Shown in pieces: positions 44,307 to 52,927 of a stretch of DNA of 64,000 nucleotides (position 1 is the first letter of the stretch; every line of letters starts with the position of its first letter). Made by a program: the position numbers and the translations under genes. The stretch comes from Hespellia sp. (GTDB lineage: Bacteria > Bacillota > Clostridia > Lachnospirales > Lachnospiraceae): assembly GCA_028689735.1 (NCBI GenBank), contig JAQVCP010000006.1:26518-90517 (forward strand), given 5' to 3'. The notes beneath the pieces are model-generated. The model was not told the origin of the DNA and searched no databases. It saw nothing but the letters and a program-made list of their open reading frames with translations.

Positions 44307-44490
44307 ATGCAGTTGGGCAAGAGAATGCAATGGTAAAGAGGGATGAGAATATCCGTTTTACATGTGGAAAAAAATAGCCGGACATTCGTGAGATATTGAA
44401 AAATAGACTGCGGATGTCCGCTTTGATTGAAGACAATGTGCTGGCCGCGAAGCGTGCAGGATATTGTTATTAGGAAAAGGAGTGCCAAGT

Positions 44491-45837
44491 TTGGAAGAAG
44501 CAATCATCAAAAAGATAATGCCGCATAATGCGGAGGCGGAGCAGTCCGTAATCGGAGCCATGCTCCTGGACAAAGATGCAATTATGGCCGCTGCCGAGAT
44601 GATTAACGGTGAAGATTTTTATCAAACTGCATACGGAATTCTGTTTGACTCTATGGTTGAGCTGTTTAATGAGGGGAAACCAGTGGATCTGATTACTCTT
44701 CAGGAACGTCTGAAGGAGAAGAATGTCCCTCCGGAGATCAGCAGTATGGAATTCGTGAGAGATCTGATCACCAGTGTGCCTACCTCAGCAAATGTAAAGT
44801 ACTATGCGGAAATCGTGCAGGAAAAGGCGACCCTCCGTAAGCTCATTAAGCTGAATGAGGAGATTGCGAATGCGTGTTATGTGGGAAGCGAGCCACTTGA
44901 GAGCATTCTGGAGATGACAGAGAAGAATATTTTTGAGGTAGTACAGCACCGGAATGTGCGGGACTACACGCCCATCAAGCAGGTTGTGCTCAATGCACTG
45001 GACAAGATAGAGCAGGCATCAAAGACAAAGGGAACGGTTACCGGAGTTCCGTCCGGATTTGCGGATCTTGACTATAAACTCTCTGGTCTGCAGCCCTCGG
45101 ATTTGATTCTGATTGCTGCAAGACCTTCTATGGGAAAGACTGCTTTTGTACTGAACATCGCCCAGCATGCGGCGTTCAGACAGAATAAGCATGTAGCAGT
45201 ATTCAGTCTTGAGATGTCAAAGGAGCAGTTGGTGAACCGTCTGTTTTCACTGGAATCTCACGTAGACGCCCAGGTCATCCGTACGGGTAACCTGAAGGAC
45301 ACGGACTGGGAAAAATTAATTGAAGGTGCCGGAATCATTGGAAAGTCCCATCTTGTTATTGACGATACTTCTGGTATTTCCGTGCAGGAAATGCGCTCGA
45401 AGTGCCGTAAGATTAAGATGGAACAGGGCCTGGACATGATCATCATTGACTACCTTCAGCTGATGTCCGGCGGAAGCGGACGAAGCAACGAAAGCAGACA
45501 GCAGGAAATCTCAGACATTTCCCGTTCACTCAAAGGTCTTGCCAGAGAATTGAATGTGCCGGTGCTGGCACTGTCACAGCTCAGCCGTGCGGTGGAGCAG
45601 AGAACCGACAAGCGTCCGATGATGTCGGATCTCCGTGAATCCGGAGCCATCGAGCAGGATGCCGATGTTATCATGTTCATTTACAGAGAAGATTATTACA
45701 TTCCGGATACGGAAGCCAAGAACATTGCGGAGATTATCATCGCCAAACAGAGAAACGGCCCGATCGGAACCGTGAAGCTGGCATGGATGCCGCAATACAC
45801 TAAGTTCGGAAATGCACAGTTTGATGACCGGGATTAA
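44491..45837 (+). CDS. dnaB: Replicative DNA helicase
   Basis: A 448-residue hexameric helicase (DnaB, called DnaC in Bacillus) that unwinds the replication fork. The N-terminal DnaG-interacting domain (about 8-110) begins MPHNAEAEQSVIGAMLLD. The RecA-like motor has the Walker A ARPSMGKTAF, Walker B-type MIIIDYLQLMSG and the SDLRESGAIEQDAD motif. No intein is present. The start is probably TTG 44491, seven bases after AAAGGAG; a GTG at 44482 and a TTG at 44464 are alternatives. Confidence 0.95.
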   Translation: MEEAIIKKIMPHNAEAEQSVIGAMLLDKDAIMAAAEMINGEDFYQTAYGILFDSMVELFNEGKPVDLITLQERLKEKNVPPEISSMEFVRDLITSVPTSANVKYYAEIVQEKATLRKLIKLNEEIANACYVGSEPLESILEMTEKNIFEVVQHRNVRDYTPIKQVVLNALDKIEQASKTKGTVTGVPSGFADLDYKLSGLQPSDLILIAARPSMGKTAFVLNIAQHAAFRQNKHVAVFSLEMSKEQLVNRLFSLESHVDAQVIRTGNLKDTDWEKLIEGAGIIGKSHLVIDDTSGISVQEMRSKCRKIKMEQGLDMIIIDYLQLMSGGSGRSNESRQQEISDISRSLKGLARELNVPVLALSQLSRAVEQRTDKRPMMSDLRESGAIEQDADVIMFIYREDYYIPDTEAKNIAEIIIAKQRNGPIGTVKLAWMPQYTKFGNAQFDDRD

Positions 45838-45871
45838 TTCTGGGGATTCAACGATTCTTATGTCAGGCAGC

Positions 45872-46528
45872 TTAATGTCTGTCGATGGCAAATACTTTGG
45901 CAGCAATACTCTGGAATGGTGTGGAGCGGGCGTTCTCTTTTCGATACGCCTGCTGCTGTCGTATGAGACAGTCGAGTTTTCGATAGTGCTCTTCCTCACG
46001 CTGTTCCTTTGAGGCAAACAGCTCACCCATTTCCTGCAGGACCTCTGTAGTCACGCTGCGGCTGATATCCTTTTTGAGAGACTGGTTATTCTCGGAGACG
46101 GCTTCGCTGACAACAGCACCGATGAGGGAACGCATTTCCTTCAGGTTGTTTTCCGTAAAGACGTCCATCTGGGTGTGTGGTTCATTTCCTTGATGCAGAA
46201 TGGGTTTTGTCTCGGCGGTGGCTGCTTTGTCATTTGGACGATTTGTTTGGGACGTATCAGATTTTCTATGTGGGTGGCTGGCCTGATAGCGGTCCCGTGC
46301 TTTCATCAGGTCAGGCAGCAGTCCCCGGATTTCCTTTAGAGATAGTCCTTCATCCTTCAGTTTACGGATGCAGCAAAAGAGTTGGATATCCTTCTGGGTG
46401 TAGTAGCGGTGCCCCTGCTCATTCCGGCTCACAGTGAGTGCAAGCTCGTCCTCCCAATACCGAAGGACATGGGATTCCACATCCACCTGCCTTGCAGCCT
46501 CAGAAATCATATATTTTAGTTCACTCAT
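45872..46528 (-). CDS. MerR family helix-turn-helix protein
   Basis: A 218-residue protein with an N-terminal MerR DNA-binding domain (about 5-70; ISEAARQVDVESHVLRYWEDE, GHRYYTQKDIQLFCCI). A polar linker (about 85-115) and a coiled coil (about 120-205) follow, with no effector-binding domain. This build recalls RacA-like MerR proteins that bind DNA structurally rather than sensing a ligand. ATG 46528 has GGAGG 8 bases upstream. It converges with dnaB across a 34-base gap without an obvious terminator. Confidence 0.8.
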   Translation of the reverse strand: MSELKYMISEAARQVDVESHVLRYWEDELALTVSRNEQGHRYYTQKDIQLFCCIRKLKDEGLSLKEIRGLLPDLMKARDRYQASHPHRKSDTSQTNRPNDKAATAETKPILHQGNEPHTQMDVFTENNLKEMRSLIGAVVSEAVSENNQSLKKDISRSVTTEVLQEMGELFASKEQREEEHYRKLDCLIRQQQAYRKENARSTPFQSIAAKVFAIDRH

Positions 46529-46705
46529 AAAAATAACCTCCAATCATCAAGCAGTCCCGTTCGATTCCGCTTTACTTTCGTGTACAGTATAGCATGTCCC
46601 ACATGCAAAATGGGTTAGAATCGTTCATCAAATAACGACATTCCCTGCACCTGTTGCAGTTGAGATGCATAGGATAAAATATAGCAGAGAAATGGATGTG
46701 TAGTT

Positions 46706-47056
46706 ATGGAAAATAAACTGCCTTATTATATGGCCTATCCGATGCCCTATTTGTACGATGATGAGAAAATTCAGGACCGTGATTTTGCATATTTAAAAAG
46801 TCTTTATCCGAATCTCCCCAGAACACTCCTTCCCTATGTAGAGGAAGAATGTGACCGTATGGAATATGAAGGAAGCTTTGCCTACGATGAATATCCGGAT
46901 AAACTGCAGATTTTAAGAATGTGTCAGCGGACCGCAAAAGCCGCAGAGTTAGAAGGAATCACAGGCGAAATCCAAGATCTGATCGAAGTCATGATCTGCC
47001 AGGAACTGTATAAAAGAAGATGCAATCACAGATCCAAACGCAATAAATTTTACTAA
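46706..47056 (+). CDS. Conserved hypothetical protein, Lachnospiraceae type
   Basis: A 116-residue soluble protein with an aromatic N-terminus (LPYYMAYPMPYLYDDE), then YLKSLYPNLPRTLLPYVEEECDRMEYEGSFAYDEYPDK and a basic C-terminus (KRRCNHRSKRNKF). The YP...VE.ECDRMEYEGS..YDEYPD pattern is one I have seen in small Lachnospiraceae proteins of unknown function. No signal peptide or membrane segment. It is monocistronic and followed by a nested palindrome. Confidence 0.6.
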   Translation: MENKLPYYMAYPMPYLYDDEKIQDRDFAYLKSLYPNLPRTLLPYVEEECDRMEYEGSFAYDEYPDKLQILRMCQRTAKAAELEGITGEIQDLIEVMICQELYKRRCNHRSKRNKFY

Positions 47057-47100
47057 TTTAAAAAAATGTGATATTATTGTTACTACAAAGAACAGCAGTA

Positions 47101-47152
47101 AAATATAGAAACATGCCGTGCAAGTTTACTTGCTAAGACATGTTGCTATATT
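47101..47152. repeat. Nested three-part palindrome
   Basis: Three coaxial inverted repeats: AAATATAG with CTATATTT (outer), ACATG with CATGT (middle) and GCAAG with CTTGC (inner, 4-base loop). They form one interrupted hairpin of 52 bases. It could be a terminator for the preceding gene (ATTTTAC follows) or a structured element. Confidence 0.5.
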
Positions 47153-47255
47153 TTACTATTGGGCGACTAGCCCAAGGGAGATGGAGCGAAGCGGAATCGA
47201 GCTCGCTGTTCGGAAGCTAGAAACAGAGTAGATGAAAAAGACAAGGTAAGAACGA

Positions 47256-47756
47256 ATGAAGAATGTGATATTTATAGGAATGCCCGCGGTGGGGAAAAGT
47301 ACAGTGGGAGTTGTGGTTGCAAAACGTCTGGGATATGAGTTCATTGATACAGATCTCCTGATTCAAAAGCAGGAAGGCAGACTTCTGAAGGAAATTATCG
47401 CTGAGGAAGGTAATGACGGATTCCTGGCAATTGAGAATCAGGTAAACCGTGATCTTGATGTTACCCATGCTGTGATTTCACCGGGAGGCAGCGTGGTCTA
47501 TTGCAAGGAGGCTATGGAACATTACAAATCCATCGGAACCATAGTCTATCTAAAAGCATCCTATCGTGCGCTGAAGCGACGAATCGGCAATCCCCGGAAG
47601 AGGGGAGTTGTCCTAAAAAAAGGGCAGACATTCAAGGCTTTGTATGAGGAGCGTACAAAACTGTTTGAGGAATATGCAGATGTGACGATTTGCGAGGATG
47701 AATGCAAAATTGAGCAGACAATTGAAAATGTTTTAAATGAGCTGGGAGCCTTATAA
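47256..47756 (+). CDS. Divergent shikimate-kinase-like P-loop kinase
   Basis: A 166-residue kinase of the AroK superfamily. The Walker A loop is GMPAVGKST and the DxD-type FIDTDLL is present. Two substrate-binding features of true shikimate kinases are altered. The FR motif reads GFLAIE, so the Arg that contacts shikimate is missing. The GGG motif reads SPGGSVVY. The lid, GNPRKRGVVLKKGQ, is also unusual, while LYEERTKLFEEYAD is family-like. No other aromatic-pathway gene is near. It may phosphorylate a different small molecule. ATG 47256 follows CAAGGTAAG. Confidence 0.72.
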   Translation: MKNVIFIGMPAVGKSTVGVVVAKRLGYEFIDTDLLIQKQEGRLLKEIIAEEGNDGFLAIENQVNRDLDVTHAVISPGGSVVYCKEAMEHYKSIGTIVYLKASYRALKRRIGNPRKRGVVLKKGQTFKALYEERTKLFEEYADVTICEDECKIEQTIENVLNELGAL

Positions 47757-47803
47757 ATACGGTCATTATGACCGTCGAGGCTGTGGCGGAAGAAATAAAA
47801 TGT

Positions 47804-47831
47804 TTTACAAATGCGGATAATGTGGTATACT
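47804..47831 (+). promoter_or_regulatory. murA promoter
   Basis: TTTACA (47804-47809), 16-base spacer, TATACT (47826-47831), about 65 bases ahead of the murA start. Confidence 0.55.
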
Positions 47832-47897
47832 ATTTTCGCATATGCTCAAATCGTCGAGCAGGGTAATGTTGATAAAGTCAAACAATAGAGGTGGAAA

Positions 47898-49190
47898 ATG
47901 GAGCAATATATTATAAAGGGTGGGAGTCCATTAGTGGGCGAGGTTGAAATCGGTGGAGCTAAGAATGCAGCACTTGCGATTTTGGCTGCTGCTATTATGA
48001 CAGACGATACAGTTCTAATAGACAATTTACCAGACGTGAACGACATCAATGTAATGTTAGAAGCTATCAGTGGCATCGGTGCCACCGTCCAGAGAATTGA
48101 CAGACATACCGTCAAGATCAATGGAACGGGCATCCATGATCTGAACATCGAATATGATTATATTAAAAAAATAAGAGCGTCATACTATTTGCTGGGAGCC
48201 TTACTTGGCAAGTATAAGAGATCTGAGGTTGCACTTCCTGGAGGATGTAATATTGGAAGCAGACCAATTGATCAGCATTTGAAAGGCTTTCGGGCATTAG
48301 GGGCAGAGGTCGATATCGACCATGGCAAGATCGTGGCCGAGGCGGAGCATCTTCTCGGAACACATTTATATTTTGACGTGGTTACTGTCGGTGCGACAAT
48401 CAACGTAATGATGGCAGCGGCGATGGCTGACGGAACAACCATAATGGAAAATGTGGCAAAGGAACCACACGTAGTAGATGTAGCTAACTTCCTCAACAGC
48501 ATGGGAGCTAACATTCGTGGAGCCGGAACCGATGTAATAAAAATCAAGGGTGTGAAGTCTCTTCACAAGACAGAGTACTCCATCATTCCAGACCAGATAG
48601 AAGCCGGAACATTTATGTTTGCGGCGGCAGCGACACAGGGAGATGTCACTGTGCTGAATGTTATTCCAAAGCATTTGGAGGCTACAATTTCAAAGTTAGT
48701 TGATATCGGATGTGAAGTGGAAGAATTTGATGACGCGGTGCGCGTCGTAGCAAAGAGAAGACTGAAGAATACTCAGGTCAAGACATTGCCATATCCGGGA
48801 TACCCGACTGATATGCAGCCGCAGATTGGCGTTGCACTTGCGCTCAGCCGTGGAACCAGCACAATTACAGAAAGTATCTTTGAGAATCGTTTCAAATACC
48901 TTGATGAGCTTGCCAGAATGGGAGCTGTCATCAAAGTGGAGGGGAGCTCCGCTACGATAGAGGGTGTTGAGCGACTTTCCGGAGCACGTGTAAGCGCACC
49001 GGATCTCCGTGCAGGAGCAGCACTTTGTATTGCGGGACTTGCGGCAGATGGAATCACGATTGTAGATGATATCGTGTACATTCAGCGTGGTTACGAACGC
49101 TTTGAGGAGAAACTCAGAGACATCGGAGGTCTGATTGAGCGTGTTTCCAGTGAGAAGGATATTCAGAAGTTCCGTTTGAAGGTCAGCTGA
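47898..49190 (+). CDS. murA: UDP-N-acetylglucosamine 1-carboxyvinyltransferase
   Basis: A 430-residue EPT-fold enzyme for the first committed step of peptidoglycan synthesis, joining phosphoenolpyruvate to UDP-GlcNAc. The N-terminal GGAKNAALAILAA and the catalytic cysteine loop LPGGCNIGSRPIDQH, the fosfomycin target, are intact. YPGYPTDMQPQ and the C-terminal PDLRAGAALCIAGL are typical. GAGGTGG precedes ATG 47898. Low-GC Firmicutes often carry two MurA paralogues; which one this is cannot be told here. Transcribed from its own promoter. Confidence 0.95.
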   Translation: MEQYIIKGGSPLVGEVEIGGAKNAALAILAAAIMTDDTVLIDNLPDVNDINVMLEAISGIGATVQRIDRHTVKINGTGIHDLNIEYDYIKKIRASYYLLGALLGKYKRSEVALPGGCNIGSRPIDQHLKGFRALGAEVDIDHGKIVAEAEHLLGTHLYFDVVTVGATINVMMAAAMADGTTIMENVAKEPHVVDVANFLNSMGANIRGAGTDVIKIKGVKSLHKTEYSIIPDQIEAGTFMFAAAATQGDVTVLNVIPKHLEATISKLVDIGCEVEEFDDAVRVVAKRRLKNTQVKTLPYPGYPTDMQPQIGVALALSRGTSTITESIFENRFKYLDELARMGAVIKVEGSSATIEGVERLSGARVSAPDLRAGAALCIAGLAADGITIVDDIVYIQRGYERFEEKLRDIGGLIERVSSEKDIQKFRLKVS

Positions 49191-49302
49191 TGATCAAGAC
49201 AGTAATACGGTGAATGCCAAAGCTATGGAATATATATTCCCGGCAGTCTGGCAGAGTCGTACCTGATTTAAGACTTATTGATACAACAATTTAATAGTTA
49301 AT

Positions 49303-49404
49303 TTCTCTTATTCAGAGCAGCGGAGATACAAAGGATCTGTGAAGCTGCGGCAACCCCAGAGATGGAAGGTGCCAACCTGAGCGAGCAATCGATCAATAAG
49401 AGGA
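49303..49404 (+). promoter_or_regulatory. SAM-I riboswitch (S-box) of metK
   Basis: The aptamer closes with P1 CTCTTATT (49305-49312) against AATAAGAG (49395-49402). Inside are the conserved AGCAGCGGAGA, GAAGCTGCGGCAACC and GGAAGGTGCCAACC elements of the SAM-I family. S-adenosylmethionine binding would stabilise P1 and allow the terminator at 49421, shutting off SAM synthetase. The distance to the metK start is about 190 bases. Confidence 0.93.
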
Positions 49405-49420
49405 TTGGTTACAAAGAATC

Positions 49421-49446
49421 AGTCCGCTTTTAGCGGACTTTTTTTG
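49421..49446 (+). terminator. Expression-platform terminator of the SAM riboswitch
   Basis: AGTCCGCT (49421-49428) pairs with AGCGGACT (49432-49439) around a 3-base loop, followed by six or seven T residues. Confidence 0.9.
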
Positions 49447-49597
49447 CAATAAAAATCAGCGGAGTTCTACAATAGGTATTGCATGATAAAGATGTGTTCA
49501 CGGACCAGAAAGGCTGTCTGCACACAACCACAGCAAGTAGACTTGGCTGGAACATAAAAAGATAGAACTGTGAAAAACACAGAAGAAAGGGAGAATT

Positions 49598-50788
49598 ATG
49601 GAAAAATTATTGTTTACATCAGAGTCAGTGACAGAAGGTCATCCGGATAAAATGTGTGACCAGATTTCAGATGCGATCCTTGACGAGCTTTTAAAGCAGG
49701 ATCCAATGAGCCGTGTTGCCTGCGAGACTTGCACGACAACAGGAATGGTTCTGGTCATGGGCGAGATTACCACGAATGCTTACGTGGATATCCAGAAGAT
49801 CGTAAGAGATACCGTGAGGGAAATCGGCTACACCAGAGGAAAATACGGATTTGACGCCGATACCTGCGGTGTGATTACTGCAATCGACGAGCAGTCTGTT
49901 GATATTGCATTGGGAGTGGACAAGGCTCTGGAAGCAAAAGAGCATAAGATGTCTGAGGAAGAGCTGGAGGCAATCGGCGCCGGAGATCAGGGGATGATGT
50001 TTGGTTATGCTTCGGATGAGACCGAGGAGCTGATGCCGTACCCAATCGCACTTGCCCATAAACTGGCAAGACAGCTTACGAAGATCCGCAAGGATGGAAC
50101 ACTTCCTTATCTTCGTCCAGATGGCAAGACTCAGGTCACTGTTGAGTATGATGAAGATGGAATCCCTGCGAGATTGGATGCGGTAGTGCTTTCTACGCAG
50201 CATGATCCGGAGGTTACTCAGGAACAGATTCATGAGGACATCAAAAAGTATGTATTTGATGTAATCCTTCCAAAGGAAATGATTGATGAACAGACCAAAT
50301 TCTTTGTGAATCCGACCGGCCGTTTCGTAATCGGCGGTCCACACGGAGACAGTGGTCTGACCGGAAGAAAAATCATTGTAGATACCTATGGTGGAATGGC
50401 GCGTCACGGCGGTGGTGCATTTTCAGGAAAGGACTGCACGAAGGTAGACCGAAGTGCAGCCTATGCAGCTCGTTACGCAGCGAAGAATATTGTGGCAGCC
50501 GGACTTGCGAAGAAATGTGAGATTCAGCTTTCCTATGCAATCGGTGTTGCACAGCCAACCTCGATTATGGTAGACACATTTGGAACGGGAAAGCTTTCTG
50601 ACTGCGAACTGGTAAATATTATCCGCGAGAATTTTGATCTCCGTCCGGCAGGAATCATTAAGATGTTAGACCTGCGCCGCCCGATTTATAAGCAGACAGC
50701 AGCTTATGGACATTTTGGGAGAATTGATTTAAACTTACCTTGGGAGCAGCTTGACAAAGCAGAAGACTTGAAGAAATATCTTAGCTAA
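49598..50788 (+). CDS. metK: S-adenosylmethionine synthetase
   Basis: A 396-residue enzyme that makes SAM from methionine and ATP. Signature segments are [24 protein letters not shown], the [15 protein letters not shown] loop and [22 protein letters not shown]. Length is normal. AAAGGGAG lies about 6 bases before ATG 49598. Control is by the SAM-I riboswitch upstream, giving product feedback. No other methionine-cycle gene follows. Confidence 0.98.
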   Translation: MEKLLFTSESVTEGHPDKMCDQISDAILDELLKQDPMSRVACETCTTTGMVLVMGEITTNAYVDIQKIVRDTVREIGYTRGKYGFDADTCGVITAIDEQSVDIALGVDKALEAKEHKMSEEELEAIGAGDQGMMFGYASDETEELMPYPIALAHKLARQLTKIRKDGTLPYLRPDGKTQVTVEYDEDGIPARLDAVVLSTQHDPEVTQEQIHEDIKKYVFDVILPKEMIDEQTKFFVNPTGRFVIGGPHGDSGLTGRKIIVDTYGGMARHGGGAFSGKDCTKVDRSAAYAARYAAKNIVAAGLAKKCEIQLSYAIGVAQPTSIMVDTFGTGKLSDCELVNIIRENFDLRPAGIIKMLDLRRPIYKQTAAYGHFGRIDLNLPWEQLDKAEDLKKYLS

Positions 50789-51135
50789 GCATCCATGTAT
50801 GCGATAGGACGTTCATTCAAAAAAGAGAGCAGCGAAGCCGGAGCACGCCGCGTAATGGGAATATATGCTGCCCGGGAATGCTTTGAAGGTCTTATTGATG
50901 TATCCAGAAAAAACAGAATATTTAAGACGCACCGGGGCACAGGCGTACACACTGTAGTGATGAGGCAACTTAGAATCCACAGAGAAATACACTTGTCTGC
51001 ACGGATGCGTCTTTCTTTGCATTTCTGTATTGCGGGTTGTGTTAGGCTTTCCATGAAGGACCTGATATGAGGCACGGTCCATTTGGCGAAGCCCAATTTA
51101 GGATGGATTGATGTTCAAGGAGTGGAGGTAACCAT
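50789..51135 (+). other. Intergenic region between metK and the two-component system
   Basis: 347 bases. It contains CCCGGGAATGCTTTGAAGG (50871-50889), which read on the minus strand resembles half of the hairpin repeat at 12960 and 41570 and its GCAxATAT tail. An open frame of 91 codons (50795-51070) has no ribosome site and no recognisable protein. A GGAGTGGAGG site ahead of 51136 belongs to the kinase gene. Confidence 0.4.
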
Positions 51136-52191
51136 ATGAAACTAAAAACGAGATTAGTCATTGCATTTTTTACGATTATCATTCTTCCGACTATATTTAC
51201 AACAGTTGCGCTGCACACGTACGACCCGAAACAGGCGTCGGAGATCCAGCAGACCTATCTGATTATCATTTTCATCACTGCGGCACTGCTCATTCTCTGG
51301 ATTTACCGGGCGGTGAGCATCCCAATTAAGAAAATGCAGGAGGCGGCCCAGCAGATCAAGGAAGGAAATCTGAATTTCGAGCTGAAGGTCGAGAGTGAGG
51401 ATGAACTGGGACAGCTTAGTCAGGACTTTGAAGATATGAGACTCCGGCTTAAGGCAAATGCAGAGGAGAAGGTGAAATTCGATCGGGAGAATAAGGAATT
51501 GATCAGTAACATTTCCCATGATCTGAAGACGCCAATCACTGCCATCAAAGGTTATGTCGAGGGAATCAAAGATGGCGTGGCAGATACGCCGGAAAAGATG
51601 GACAGATACATCAAAACGATATACAATAAGGCTAATGAGATGGACCTTCTCATTAACGAACTGACTCTGTATTCGAAGATTGATACGAATCGTATTCCGT
51701 ATAACTTCACGACCATTTCAGCAATTGATTATTTTGGGGATTGTTCGGAAGATTTGTCTATGGAGCTGGAGTCAAAAGGAATAGAGTTTCACTACCACAA
51801 TGAGATACGGGATGACTGTAAGATCATTGTGGACACAGAACAACTGAGACGGGTCATTAATAACATCGTCAATAATTCCATCAAGTATATGGATAAGCCC
51901 AGTGGGTGTATTACTATGGGCGTTAAGGATGTGGGTGACTTCGTACAGATAGAACTGGGAGATAACGGAAAGGGAATTGCGGCGAAGGATCTGCCGAATA
52001 TCTTTGACCGTTTTTACCGGACAGACGCTTCAAGAAATTCTTCTAAAGGTGGAAGTGGTATCGGCCTTTCTATTGTGAAGAAGATTGTGGAAGAGCATGG
52101 GGGTAACATTTGGGCAACTAGCAGGGAAGACGAAGGAACAACCATGTCCTTTGTAGTACGCAAATATCAGGAGGTACCAGTAGATGAGTAA
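51136..52191 (+). CDS. Membrane sensor histidine kinase
   Basis: A 351-residue kinase with two transmembrane helices (about 7-27 and 40-58) and almost no extracellular loop, so it probably senses a membrane or intracellular cue. A HAMP domain (about 58-112) precedes HisKA, with H128 in NISHDLKTP. The HATPase has NNIVNNSIKY, GDNGKGI and GSGIGLSI. It overlaps the response regulator by 8 bases. The potassium uptake genes ktrB-ktrA follow directly, so osmotic or potassium control is plausible but unproven. Confidence 0.92.
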   Translation: MKLKTRLVIAFFTIIILPTIFTTVALHTYDPKQASEIQQTYLIIIFITAALLILWIYRAVSIPIKKMQEAAQQIKEGNLNFELKVESEDELGQLSQDFEDMRLRLKANAEEKVKFDRENKELISNISHDLKTPITAIKGYVEGIKDGVADTPEKMDRYIKTIYNKANEMDLLINELTLYSKIDTNRIPYNFTTISAIDYFGDCSEDLSMELESKGIEFHYHNEIRDDCKIIVDTEQLRRVINNIVNNSIKYMDKPSGCITMGVKDVGDFVQIELGDNGKGIAAKDLPNIFDRFYRTDASRNSSKGGSGIGLSIVKKIVEEHGGNIWATSREDEGTTMSFVVRKYQEVPVDE

Positions 52192-52873
52192 AATATTGAT
52201 TGTAGAAGACGAGGAAGCAATTGCGGATCTTGAGAAAGATTATCTTGAAATTAACGGATTTGAAGTAGAAGTGGCCAATGATGGCAAGCAGGGACTTGAG
52301 AGAGCTTTGGCGGAGGATTTTGATTTGTTTATCCTTGATCTTATGCTTCCGGGCGTGGATGGATTTGAAATATGCAGACAGGTGCGGGACGAGAAGAATA
52401 CACCGATTATCATGGTCTCGGCCAAAAAGGATGACATCGACAAGATTCGTGGGCTGGGGCTTGGAGCAGATGATTATATGACGAAGCCATTCAGTCCAAG
52501 TGAGCTGGTAGCGAGAGTGAAGGCACATCTTGCGAGATATGAGCGTCTGATTGGAAGTACGATTGAGGAGAACAAGGTCATAGAGATTCGCGGATTGAAG
52601 ATTGATACCACAGCGAGGCGTGTGTGGGTCAATGGGGAAGAAAAGTCATTTACGACAAAGGAATTTGATCTTCTGACGTTCCTTGCAGGACATCCGAATC
52701 ATGTGTACACGAAGGATGAGCTGTTCAGTGAGATCTGGGATATGGAGTCCATCGGGGACATTGCGACTGTGACGGTCCATATTAAGAAGATCAGAGAGAA
52801 GGTCGAGTATGATACGTCCAACCCGCAGTATATCGAGACAATCTGGGGTGTCGGATACCGGTTCAAGATGTAG
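52184..52873 (+). CDS. OmpR/PhoB-family response regulator
   Basis: A 229-residue regulator. The receiver domain (1-120) has the acidic pocket VEDEE, phosphorylated D52 in ILDLMLPG and K in TKPFSP. The winged-helix C-terminus (about 130-228) has EFDLLTFLAGHPNHVYTKDELF and ends VGYRFKM. It is the partner of the overlapping kinase at 51136. The target could include the ktr operon starting 54 bases downstream; no operator was identified. Confidence 0.94.
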   Translation: MSKILIVEDEEAIADLEKDYLEINGFEVEVANDGKQGLERALAEDFDLFILDLMLPGVDGFEICRQVRDEKNTPIIMVSAKKDDIDKIRGLGLGADDYMTKPFSPSELVARVKAHLARYERLIGSTIEENKVIEIRGLKIDTTARRVWVNGEEKSFTTKEFDLLTFLAGHPNHVYTKDELFSEIWDMESIGDIATVTVHIKKIREKVEYDTSNPQYIETIWGVGYRFKM

Positions 52874-52927
52874 AACTGTCAATGAACTGACTGAGAAATG
52901 ACGGAATAGGAATGGAGATTAGGGAAA

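Noticed and set aside
49691..50407. 238-codon open frame antisense to metK
   Set aside because: Entirely inside a highly conserved gene, with no start signal or family resemblance.
50795..51070. 91-codon open frame between metK and the histidine kinase
   Set aside because: No ribosome site and no recognised family; part of it matches an intergenic repeat element seen elsewhere.
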